In this document: one piece after another, positions 8,664 through 17,251 of the stretch
How the letters are laid out: the number at the start of each line of letters is the position of its first letter
Position numbering within the stretch: position 1 is the first letter of the stretch
Source of the DNA: Shewanella amazonensis SB2B
GTDB lineage: Bacteria > Pseudomonadota > Gammaproteobacteria > Enterobacterales > Shewanellaceae
Direction of reading: 5' to 3'
Length of the DNA stretch: 64,000 nucleotides
Assembly: GCF_000015245.1 (NCBI RefSeq)
Contig: NC_008700.1
Coordinates: 3,670,501-3,734,500 of the forward strand
Made by a program: the position numbers and the translations under genes
Notes under the pieces: model-generated
What the model was told of the DNA's origin: nothing
What the model saw: the letters and a program-made list of their open reading frames with translations, nothing else
Database searches by the model: none

Positions 8664-9176
8664 TCAGTGCTCAGACGTATCCGATGACAGCTCCTGCAGG
8701 ATAAAGCCTTGTGCAGCAGGCACAAGATGATAGAGCACATCAAATCTGTCTTCGGGAATGTCGCGTTCAATGCCGGTCAGGTGTTTGAGTAGTTCTGGCG
8801 TGGTGTTGCTGTGACCGGCCACGACGACTGTGCCATCGAGCACCCTGATCTTGGCTGCCAACTGTGCCATGTCGGCAGGGTCGTAACTCTGCACCTTCAC
8901 CCCTGTCGCCTCGGCCAGCGGTGCTATGGTTTCCTGGGTGCGGCGATAATCGGTGGAATAGAGGAGGATGTTATCGCCGGTCGATGGCGCCCTGAGAATA
9001 AGCCCGGCAATACGCTGTGCCCGGGCCTGCCCCGCTTCGGTCAGCGCAGGATCCTTTCCCGGCGCCTTTTCACCGTGGCGAAACAACCAGATATCGGCGG
9101 CCCAGCCGGGGCTGGCGAGCACGCTCAAAAGCAGACCCAGACCGGCAACTATGACTGCCATTTTATTTTTCAACAC
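8664..9176 (-). CDS. Exported SixA-like histidine phosphatase (170 aa)
   Basis: After a signal peptide (VIVAGLGLLLSVLASPGWA) the mature protein begins with the phosphohistidine-forming signature WLFRHGEKAP and later has VVAGHSNT, the second catalytic His of the histidine phosphatase (phosphoglycerate-mutase-like) clan. It is short, as in SixA-like members. Because it is exported it probably acts on a periplasmic phosphoester rather than on a histidine kinase. A strong GGAGG lies 7 nt before the GTG at 9176, which I take as the start; ATG 9161 is an alternative, and a GTG at 9191 lies upstream of this RBS. Confidence 0.82.
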   Translation of the reverse strand: MLKNKMAVIVAGLGLLLSVLASPGWAADIWLFRHGEKAPGKDPALTEAGQARAQRIAGLILRAPSTGDNILLYSTDYRRTQETIAPLAEATGVKVQSYDPADMAQLAAKIRVLDGTVVVAGHSNTTPELLKHLTGIERDIPEDRFDVLYHLVPAAQGFILQELSSDTSEH

Positions 9177-9270
9177 TAACCCCCCTCCCACATCGCCACT
9201 CCAAGCCGTGTTCGACCCATCCCAAGCCTAAAAACAAGGCTGCCCTCGTCAGTGAGTGCAGCCTCGAAGC

Positions 9271-11412
9271 TTAACGGCTTGGCCTAACGTCCACAAGCCG
9301 CACTCTGCCCAGCAGCAAGAGGACCAGCAGCGTCCACAGGCCCATACTGCCTCCGCCTCCGCCACCGCCAGAGTGGGTTGGCTGAGGCTGCGAGAACATG
9401 GGCTGGTGCTTGTCGGCGCGGGTTGGTGCCGGGGGTTGCGTTTCCCTTGTTTTGCGCGCAGCCTGCTCTGTACTGACCCGGCGCCGATTATCCCGCTCGA
9501 TACCGAGTTGACGGAAGACATCCTCTTCTACCACCAGCAAGGAGGTGTAGTCGGTCAGCAGCCCATACTCGATGGCGATGTCCTCAATGGCTTTTTCCTT
9601 GTCGCTGTCTTTTTGCTCCAGGTAGTCCATCTGTTCCTGCAGACCGTTAATGGCAGAGAACGCCCACATCCGCTCAAGTTCTGGGTAGTCCAGAGCAGCC
9701 TCAGGCAGCATCACCTTGGTGCTGTATTCGCGGGACTCTGCGCCTATGTCCATGGTGAGGGTGAGTTTGGCCTCACCGGCAGCAAAATAATGGCCGAACA
9801 GCACCAATTGCTCGCCCCGATATAGACTCGCTATCTCCTGCGGGGTCAGATCGTTAATCTTCACACCATCCATATCGAGGCGAATATTGCGATAGGCCTG
9901 ATGAGTCAGCTTGCTGGTGATATTCATCAGATGACCCACGATATCATCGGCGTTGGAGACTGAGGTTGCCACACCGTTGGACAAGCGGGTCATGGGTACC
10001 AACAGGGGCGTATTGGCACTGTTGCCCATGATGAAGGTGAACAGGCGAACATCCTGTTGCTGCATCAACTCTAAGAAGCGCCGTTTTTCAGTCACGCCCA
10101 CATTCGCCACCCCATCGGTTATCAACACCACCCCTGTGGAACGGTCGGCATCCAGTGGAGTCAGAGCACGCTTCAGCCCCTGATACAGATCGGTGCCATT
10201 TCCGGGGCTGATGCCCTCAACCCAGGCCAGCGCTTGGTTGATGTTGTTGCTGTCAACCGGCACAAAGCCCTTGCTGAATTCCTGAGTGCTTTCATCGAAC
10301 AGAATGATCCTGAATCTGTCCTGCGCTGGCAGTTTACCCAGCCCCTGGCGCACACCTTCCACCAGGGTGGCATACTTGCCATTCATGGAGCCGGACTTAT
10401 CCAGCACAAACACCCAGTCCCGGCCCTGAGTCACGGGCCCTAAATCATCACCGGGTGTAAAGGTCAGCTTTACCGTGCCCTTGGTCGAGACTTTGGGATC
10501 GCGATAGGTCACCATGTCCACCCGGCCCGGCAAACCTTCCTGCAGACGCCAGTAAAAAACGATGTCCTTATCGAGCCCCATGGCCCTGGGCTGATGCGAA
10601 GCCTTCCCTTCCCCTGCAGCACCACTTTCCGCACCCTGACTGGTATCTTCATTAGCACTCACGCTTTCAATGGCGCCAGTATGGAGGCTCTCAGGCTGAC
10701 TCGTCAGGCTGGCGCGCCACAGAGCAGCGCCTGCCTGCATCTCCTGATGTATCTCAGCCTCCGGATGGGACGGCAACCTCACACCGTCCACCGGATAAGC
10801 CGAGCGCAGGGTGACATTAAAGGAGAAGTCCTGTTCGACCACGGCATTGCGCTGCCAAAAGCTGTCCCGGGCCTCATCCACACCGCCCTCCTCCAAAGGG
10901 TAGAGATAACGGCCAACGCCGTGGTCCAGCAAGGCATCCTGCATATACACCAGCCGAACCTTTACCGACTGTTGCGGCTGCACCGGAAATACCCGCATAT
11001 CAAAGCGCTTGTAGTCGTCCTTTTCAGTCAGAGCTGTGGCATTGCCCTGTGCTTTCTGGTCCTCGTAAATCTCGCGGGCCTTTTGCCGGGGCACAGCTTC
11101 GGCAACCACAGGCACATCATTAATCCAATAGATAAACTCGCCGACCACGGCTTGCTGTGGCACCGGGAAGGAGTAGAGCGCCTCCAGTGTATCGGGGTTG
11201 GGGTTATAAAAAGTTTGTTCGATGGCGGTGGTGGCATGGCCATCCTGGATAACCACCTCCACATGATGGGATTGAATTTGCATATCTCGGTATTGACTGC
11301 CGACGGGTTTCAACAGCCCGGCCGCATCGGCAACAGGGCTAATCCAAATCAGCCCAACAAGGGCAGATCCCAGACACATGGTACGAAACATTTGCGTTAA
11401 TGGATGACCCAT
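9271..11412 (-). CDS. Secreted VIT/vWA-domain protein with GlyGly-CTERM tail (713 aa)
   Basis: A signal peptide (about 1-30) is followed by a VIT domain (about 35-165, with YSFPVPQQAVVGEFIYWIND), a disordered linker, and a von Willebrand A domain starting VFVLDKSGSMNGKYATL (about 332), whose DxSxS MIDAS motif binds a divalent metal. This is the inter-alpha-trypsin-inhibitor-like architecture of the marine proteobacterial sortase-target proteins. The C-terminus, however, is not LPXTG. It is a Ser/Gly run, a hydrophobic helix (LWTLLVLLLLG) and a basic end, the GlyGly-CTERM signal handled by rhombosortase and often linked to type II secretion. An AAGGAGG lies 5 nt before ATG 11412. It is probably displayed on or released from the cell surface, perhaps as an adhesin. 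Confidence 0.9.
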   Translation of the reverse strand: MGHPLTQMFRTMCLGSALVGLIWISPVADAAGLLKPVGSQYRDMQIQSHHVEVVIQDGHATTAIEQTFYNPNPDTLEALYSFPVPQQAVVGEFIYWINDVPVVAEAVPRQKAREIYEDQKAQGNATALTEKDDYKRFDMRVFPVQPQQSVKVRLVYMQDALLDHGVGRYLYPLEEGGVDEARDSFWQRNAVVEQDFSFNVTLRSAYPVDGVRLPSHPEAEIHQEMQAGAALWRASLTSQPESLHTGAIESVSANEDTSQGAESGAAGEGKASHQPRAMGLDKDIVFYWRLQEGLPGRVDMVTYRDPKVSTKGTVKLTFTPGDDLGPVTQGRDWVFVLDKSGSMNGKYATLVEGVRQGLGKLPAQDRFRIILFDESTQEFSKGFVPVDSNNINQALAWVEGISPGNGTDLYQGLKRALTPLDADRSTGVVLITDGVANVGVTEKRRFLELMQQQDVRLFTFIMGNSANTPLLVPMTRLSNGVATSVSNADDIVGHLMNITSKLTHQAYRNIRLDMDGVKINDLTPQEIASLYRGEQLVLFGHYFAAGEAKLTLTMDIGAESREYSTKVMLPEAALDYPELERMWAFSAINGLQEQMDYLEQKDSDKEKAIEDIAIEYGLLTDYTSLLVVEEDVFRQLGIERDNRRRVSTEQAARKTRETQPPAPTRADKHQPMFSQPQPTHSGGGGGGGSMGLWTLLVLLLLGRVRLVDVRPSR

Positions 11413-11594
11413 TTTTGCCTCCTTCGTCCTGAGGAAGAGAGTGACCGTCACTCCCGAAAAGGAGCTTGCACTCAGAGGCAAAAGCAAAAAAGTGAGATGA
11501 CGAGAGTGGCATCATGTGAGCCGTCTGGTATCGCTGAATACCACTTTTGTGACGATCACACACTTGGGGATAGGGCAGAATGCAACTGTTTACC

Positions 11595-12335
11595 CTATTC
11601 CCGGGTGCTGAACTCTTCAAAAAGTGGAAAACGCCAGCGGCGGATGGCGATGATCATCGAGGTGCCATGACGCTCCTGCATCGCCAGACTGTCATCGTTG
11701 TCGCAAGCCTGATAAAACTCGTGCACCAATTGCTGCATCCGCTGCTGAAATTTGTGATTACTCGGCAGTGACATCAGGCCCGTGCTCATCATGAGTTTTT
11801 CATCATCGGCGGCAAAGTCGGAGCGGAAAAAAGTACGTATCACCTGCTGCTGAAAAAACTGCTGAATGGGCCCACCCGGTATCCAGGCAAAAGACGGGGC
11901 CAGCTTCAGCTTTATCCGGTTTTCAGGCAAAAGCTCAATTACCTTAAGTCTGTCCAGCTGGGCCAGCTTTTGAATGACCTGAAATTCGCTAAGGTTGTAC
12001 TGGCTGAGAATATGTTCAAAGCGGTAACCATTGGTCACACATACGGCCACCAGCAGCAAGGCCTTATCGGCCACCAACTGCTCTTCCTGAGCCCATGTCA
12101 GCACGCTGAGTTGGTCGCGTTCATCCGCCACCAGCCTGAAGAGAGCGGGCAAATCCATCTCAAGCAATCGGCAAACCATCGCCAATCGCGCAAGGCTCAG
12201 ACGGCCACCGTTGGCAAACAGCCGCTTGACTGAGGCTTCGCTCAGACCAAGGGCTGTAGCCACCTGCTGATAGTGAATACCTCTTGCCCTGAGCTGCTTT
12301 TTCAGCACCTGAACAACCCTGTCAGACTCCGTCAT
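11595..12335 (-). CDS. XRE-like HTH transcriptional regulator (246 aa)
   Basis: Residues about 10-65 form a lambda-repressor-like helix-turn-helix (HYQQVATALGLSEASVKRLFANGGRLSLARLAMVCRLLEM is the region; its recognition part is LGLSEASVKRLF). The rest is a long helical domain without a recognised ligand-binding family, as in Shewanella and Vibrio XRE regulators of about 250 aa. A GGAGGAGAGG stretch lies just upstream of the ATG. The gene follows the VIT/vWA gene start by about 180 bp on the same strand, so it lies upstream of it and could regulate it or be co-transcribed with it. Confidence 0.8.
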   Translation of the reverse strand: MTESDRVVQVLKKQLRARGIHYQQVATALGLSEASVKRLFANGGRLSLARLAMVCRLLEMDLPALFRLVADERDQLSVLTWAQEEQLVADKALLLVAVCVTNGYRFEHILSQYNLSEFQVIQKLAQLDRLKVIELLPENRIKLKLAPSFAWIPGGPIQQFFQQQVIRTFFRSDFAADDEKLMMSTGLMSLPSNHKFQQRMQQLVHEFYQACDNDDSLAMQERHGTSMIIAIRRWRFPLFEEFSTRE

Positions 12336-12652
12336 GTCCTCTCCTCCCTGATGCCTCGGCCTTACTTTTCAACCGCGATTGCTACCAACGCCTGCCCATG
12401 GAACATAAGACATAGGGGTGCCGACACGCAATGTGAGCCGCAATGTCGTCAACCGGCGATGGGTGAATATACTGCCTTGTCGTTGCCTGTTTTGTCATTA
12501 ATGGCTAATGTAAGCAATTGATGCATTTATTTATCAACACCCCGCCAGGACGGCAGGACTATGCCGGCCACCTCTGAGAAACTGCAGCCAAAGTTGCACT
12601 CTTGCTGCCGCCAAACTCTGATTGAAGTAACCCACAGACACATGAATTCCCT
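12336..12652. other. Divergent intergenic region
   Basis: 317 bp between the XRE gene (minus) and the MHYT kinase (plus). It must contain both promoters; I could not pick a convincing -10/-35 pair, and the kinase ATG at 12653 lacks a clear RBS. Confidence 0.35.
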
Positions 12653-15600
12653 ATGCTGAATTGGATAGTCACCCAGTTTAATATTCCGGAGCAGAGCACC
12701 CTCATCTACGGCAATTACAGTGTGCCCATGGTGATCACCTCAGTGCTGATTGCCATTTTTGCCTCCTTTATGGCACTGCATGTGGCCTATCAGGCGGGGC
12801 TCACCCGCTCCAGCGCACGCAAACACATATTGCTGTTTATCGGCAGTCTGGCGTTGGGTGTTGGCATCTGGTCGATGCATTTTGTCGGCATGCTGGCATT
12901 CGACTTATGCACTCCGGTGCAATACGGAAAGACCCTGACACTGGTGTCCATGCTTCCCGGTATCGCCGCGTCCTGGGTGGCACTGCATCATATCCACCGC
13001 CACACAAAAGGCCTTAAACCTCTGATTATTGCTGGCATTCTTGTCGGTGCGGGTATAGGCACCATGCACTACAGCGGTATGGCGGCCATGGAAATGGCAC
13101 CGTCTTTGCGCTATAGCCTGCCCATGTTTGGACTGTCGATTGTGGTGGCAGTGAGTCTGGCCATGTTATCGCTCTGGGTACGCTGCGGCCTTATCAGCCG
13201 GGGCAGCATTCCTTTGTGGTGCGCCAATCTACTCGCCAGCATAGTCATGGGCAGTGCCATTACCGGTATGCATTACACAGGCATGGCGGCAGCTCGCTTT
13301 GTTAAACCACCGGGGCTTGAACTGAGCCCCCAGCCGCCGGAAATGTCCTTTTATCTGGCACTTGGGGTGACCACGGCGACCCTGGTAATGACCAGTCTGG
13401 TGCTGGGCCTTAGCCTGATTTACAAGTACAAGGATATTTCCCTGCGCGCCTCAGAGAGTAAGCGCAGGGTGCAGGCCATCATGGAAACGGCCATCGACGG
13501 CATAGTCACCATCGACAGCCACGGCATTATCACAGACGTTAACCAGGCCACAGAAAAGCTGCTGGGCTGGCGCGCCGATGAGCTGATTGGCCAGAACGTC
13601 AAGATACTGATGCCAGACCCCTTTCACTCCGAGCACGATGGTTACCTCGCCCGCTATCTCGCCACTGGCGAGGCACGCATCATTGGCAAGGGGCGCGAAG
13701 TCGAAGCCATACACAAAAACGGCCACAAGATTGCTATCCGCCTCGGGATTGGCCATGTCAAAATGGCGGAAGACGACTTCTTTGTGGCCTTTATCTCCGA
13801 CATTCGCCAGCGCCTGAGCATGGAAATGGCACTGCGGGAAAACGAGCAAAAGTTCCGCTCGCTCATCGGCAATATTCCCGGTATCGCCTATCGCTGTAAA
13901 AACGATGAACAATGGTCGATGATTTTTATCAGCAACGCGGTAGAGAAAATCACAGGTTACCCAGCCAGCGACTTTATGTTGCCAAGCCCCAAACGCAGTT
14001 TCAGCGACCTGTTCCACCCCGATGATTTAGAGCACATCAATAATGCCGTGCCGCCGGTGGGCGCTTTCAACCTTGAATACCGCATTCTTCATCGCAATGG
14101 CGACATCCGCTGGATGATGGAGTACGGCAACCATGTTCGCGATCAGCAAAGCGGCGAGATGTACCTCGATGGTTTCATCATGGACATCACTGAGCGGCGT
14201 CAGATGGAGCAGGAACTGCTGGAGGCCAAAGATATCGCCGAGGCCGCCGCCACCGCACGCGCCGCCTTCCTGGCGAATATGAGCCACGAAATCCGCACCC
14301 CGATGAACGCCATCATAGGCTTCAGCGACATACTGCTGGAAAGTCAGTTTGAACCCGAAAAACACCGGCATCTGAAAACCATCAACCATGCCGCCAAGTC
14401 GCTCCTGCACCTGCTAAACGACGTGCTTGACAGCGCCAAGCTCGACAAGGGCAAGCTGGAGCTTGAAGTCCGCGACTTCTCACTGGTGCAGGAGCTGGAT
14501 GAAGTGATTTCCACCCTCTGGTTGCAGGCCCGCCGCAAAGGGTTGCAGCTTACGATGGAGGTATCACCCAAGCTGCTGCCCTGTTACGCGGGTTCGCCCG
14601 AGCGTATCCGTCAGGTGCTCACCAATCTGGTCAGTAACGCAGTCAAGTTTACCGAAAAGGGCCAGGTCAGGCTCACTGTCAACCCGGGCCAAGGCAACCA
14701 TGTGGACTTTGTGGTGGAAGACACGGGCATAGGCATGAGCCCAGAACAGCTCGATAAGATATTCGACCCCTTTACCCAGGCCGACGCCTCCATGAGCCGC
14801 CGCTTTGGCGGCACTGGCCTTGGCACCACCATCAGTAAACAACTGGTTGAGCTGATGGGCGGCCACATCAGCGCCGGGAGCGAGCTTGGCAAGGGCAGTC
14901 GTTTCTGTTTCAGTCTGCCGCTTAACCCGGGTGTGTGCGACGAGCTGGTACCGCTTGAGAACCATGTCAGCCTGCCGCCAATGACGGTACTGGTAGTGGA
15001 CGATATCGCCCAGAATCTGGAGCTGCTTTCCACCCTGCTGGGGCGCGATGGCCACAGGGTTATTACCGAAAGCGACGGCCAGCAGGCACTGGCACGCATG
15101 GCCAGTGAACCCGCGATTGATCTGGTGCTGATGGACGTGCAAATGCCGGTGATGGATGGTTTAAGCGCCTCCAGGGCGCGGCGTGACAAAGAGCAACGCG
15201 AAGGGCTGACGCATCTGCCCATCATCGCCCTTACCGCCAGCGTACTGGAAGACGATCGCACCGCCGCCCGTCAGGCGGGCATGGATGGCTTTGCCAACAA
15301 GCCCATCGATTATCCGCTGCTGTGCGCAGAAATTGCCCGGGTACTGGGGCTCAAACATGCCCCCATTGAAGCAGCCACACCCCAAAGCCAACCCGGTAAA
15401 CTCATCGATGAGAAAAAAGGAATGGATCTCTGGGGCTCCCGCGACAGCTACTACCGTCAACTGGCGTTGTTTGTCGAGGAGCAGGCCGAGCAGTTTGAGC
15501 GCCTGTCGTCCCAGTGCCATGCCTGCGACTGGCCCGCGTTAAAGCAAACGGCCCACGGCCTCAAGGGGGTGAGCGCCAACCTGTCCCTCACCCGTTTAAG

Positions 15601-16078
15601 CCGCAATCTCGAAAAGCTCGAGTCGCTGCTGGCAAGCCACCCTGAGCAATGTGCCCTCTTTGTGGCACCCATTCAGCAGGTGTTTGCCGCCGTAAAAGCC
15701 GAGGTACAGTCCAGTGGTTATGGTGAAGCCGCCTCCTCAGGGTGCAGCGCTTTGGGCGAGCCTCTAACAGCCCCCGAAAAATACAGCGCTGAGCTTATGC
15801 CACTGCTTACCAGCCTCAGGCAACAAGCCGGAGACAACGCCCTCGACGAGCCGCTGCTGGAAAAGCTGTTAAGCTTTGAAGAAGGCGCCTGTGGCAGTCA
15901 GATACGGGCCATCTATCAGGCCTTGAACGACTTTGAATTCAGCGAGGCCGAACAGCGTATCGACGCACTACAGCGTGAAATTTCGGCATCCTTGTCCTCA
16001 TATCAGACAACAGCACAGTCAGCCAATAATCCGGCACAAGACGCGGCGCAATCGAATAACGGCACAAAGGAGCAATAA
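12653..16078 (+). CDS. MHYT-PAS-PAS hybrid histidine kinase with REC and Hpt (1141 aa)
   Basis: Residues about 1-255 are a seven-helix MHYT membrane sensor with the three repeats MHFVGM, MHYSGM and MHYTGM, thought to bind copper and sense O2, CO or NO. Two PAS domains follow (about 265-385, 395-515), then a HisKA domain with phospho-acceptor NMSHEIRTPMNA (about 541), an HATPase domain (VSNAVKFTEKG N box, DTGIGM G1, GGTGLGT G2), a receiver (LVLMDVQMPVMDG, Asp about 827) and an Hpt domain (TAHGLKGVSANL, about 965). It has every module for a full phosphorelay, His-Asp-His, to a separate receiver. Its stop overlaps the start of the HD-GYP response regulator by one base, making that its likely partner. 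Confidence 0.95.
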   Translation: MLNWIVTQFNIPEQSTLIYGNYSVPMVITSVLIAIFASFMALHVAYQAGLTRSSARKHILLFIGSLALGVGIWSMHFVGMLAFDLCTPVQYGKTLTLVSMLPGIAASWVALHHIHRHTKGLKPLIIAGILVGAGIGTMHYSGMAAMEMAPSLRYSLPMFGLSIVVAVSLAMLSLWVRCGLISRGSIPLWCANLLASIVMGSAITGMHYTGMAAARFVKPPGLELSPQPPEMSFYLALGVTTATLVMTSLVLGLSLIYKYKDISLRASESKRRVQAIMETAIDGIVTIDSHGIITDVNQATEKLLGWRADELIGQNVKILMPDPFHSEHDGYLARYLATGEARIIGKGREVEAIHKNGHKIAIRLGIGHVKMAEDDFFVAFISDIRQRLSMEMALRENEQKFRSLIGNIPGIAYRCKNDEQWSMIFISNAVEKITGYPASDFMLPSPKRSFSDLFHPDDLEHINNAVPPVGAFNLEYRILHRNGDIRWMMEYGNHVRDQQSGEMYLDGFIMDITERRQMEQELLEAKDIAEAAATARAAFLANMSHEIRTPMNAIIGFSDILLESQFEPEKHRHLKTINHAAKSLLHLLNDVLDSAKLDKGKLELEVRDFSLVQELDEVISTLWLQARRKGLQLTMEVSPKLLPCYAGSPERIRQVLTNLVSNAVKFTEKGQVRLTVNPGQGNHVDFVVEDTGIGMSPEQLDKIFDPFTQADASMSRRFGGTGLGTTISKQLVELMGGHISAGSELGKGSRFCFSLPLNPGVCDELVPLENHVSLPPMTVLVVDDIAQNLELLSTLLGRDGHRVITESDGQQALARMASEPAIDLVLMDVQMPVMDGLSASRARRDKEQREGLTHLPIIALTASVLEDDRTAARQAGMDGFANKPIDYPLLCAEIARVLGLKHAPIEAATPQSQPGKLIDEKKGMDLWGSRDSYYRQLALFVEEQAEQFERLSSQCHACDWPALKQTAHGLKGVSANLSLTRLSRNLEKLESLLASHPEQCALFVAPIQQVFAAVKAEVQSSGYGEAASSGCSALGEPLTAPEKYSAELMPLLTSLRQQAGDNALDEPLLEKLLSFEEGACGSQIRAIYQALNDFEFSEAEQRIDALQREISASLSSYQTTAQSANNPAQDAAQSNNGTKEQ

Positions 16079-17064
16079 TGCAGGACCTCAAGCCCCTCAT
16101 TCTGGTGGTAGACGACGAAGCGGCCAACTTAAGGGTGCTCAAACAGATACTGCAGGATGAGTATCAGCTGAGCTTTGCCAAAAGTGGCCAGGAGGCGCTG
16201 CGCCTGGTGGGGCAAAAGCGGCCTGATCTTATCCTGCTTGATATCATGATGCCCGATATGACAGGGCTGGATCTGTGCAAACTGCTCAAGGCCAATCCCC
16301 AGAGCGCCGGTATTCCGGTGATTTTTGTCACCGCCCTCAACGACGAGGCCGACGAGGCCACGGGCTTTGCCGCCGGTGCAGTGGATTACATCACCAAGCC
16401 GGTGTCCAGCGCCATTGTCAGGGCACGGGTGCGGACTCACCTGTCGCTGGTGCAGGCCGAAGAGCTAAAGGTTACCCGGCTTAAAATCATCCAGCGCCTC
16501 GGCCGCGCTGCCGAATTCAAAGATAATGAAACCGGCATGCACGTCATGCGCATGAGCCACTATGCCAAGGTGCTCGCCCGTGCCTATGGCCTTGGCGAAA
16601 GTCATGCCGACATGTTGCTGCACGCAGCACCCATGCACGATATAGGTAAAATCGGCATCGCAGACCACATACTGCTCAAGCCCGGCAAACTCACCGAAGA
16701 AGAGTTCGAGGTGATGAAAACCCATCCGCAAATCGGCGCGGATATCATAGGGGAAGATGACTCACTGCTGATGCAAATGGCCCGCACCGTGGCCCTCACC
16801 CACCACGAAAAATGGGACGGCAGCGGCTACCCCAGGGGTATTGCCGGTGAGGCCATTCCGGTAGAGGGGCGCATTGTTGCCATCGCCGATGTGTTCGATG
16901 CCCTCACCAGCGACCGCCCCTACAAAAAGGCCTGGAGCATAGAAGACACACTACGCCTGATGCGGGAGCAAAAAGGCCGCCACTTCGAGCCCCTGCTGGT
17001 GGAGCTGCTGGAGCAAAACCTCGACAAGATCCTCGACATCAAACAAACCTTTGTGGACGAATAG
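16078..17064 (+). CDS. REC-HD-GYP response regulator, c-di-GMP phosphodiesterase (328 aa)
   Basis: The receiver domain (1-125) has the acidic pair VDDEAAN, the phospho-accepting LLDIMMPDM and the Lys in ITKPV. The HD-GYP domain (about 150-325) carries HDIGKIGI (about 187), HHEKWDGSGYP (about 241-251) and DVFDALTSDRPYK, the complete metal and substrate motifs of a c-di-GMP hydrolase. An ideal AAAGGAG lies 5 nt before the ATG, and that ATG overlaps the stop of the MHYT kinase (TAATG), so the two proteins are translationally coupled. The simplest reading is that the MHYT sensor sets c-di-GMP levels through phosphorelay to this protein. Confidence 0.95.
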   Translation: MQDLKPLILVVDDEAANLRVLKQILQDEYQLSFAKSGQEALRLVGQKRPDLILLDIMMPDMTGLDLCKLLKANPQSAGIPVIFVTALNDEADEATGFAAGAVDYITKPVSSAIVRARVRTHLSLVQAEELKVTRLKIIQRLGRAAEFKDNETGMHVMRMSHYAKVLARAYGLGESHADMLLHAAPMHDIGKIGIADHILLKPGKLTEEEFEVMKTHPQIGADIIGEDDSLLMQMARTVALTHHEKWDGSGYPRGIAGEAIPVEGRIVAIADVFDALTSDRPYKKAWSIEDTLRLMREQKGRHFEPLLVELLEQNLDKILDIKQTFVDE

Positions 17065-17251
17065 CCCGGCCCCCCATCAGCCAAGGCGCAGCCCCTTAGT
17101 CTCAGTCGATTGGTGCAATGACTTTTACTGCTAGTCTGGGTTAAAAATCCCACTCAAGATGGAGACCCAGCTCCCTTTTCTGTATGGATTCCAACAACCT
17201 GATGGGTCATTGTTGTTATACTCTCGTTGGCATTGTGACAAGGAGTAGTAG

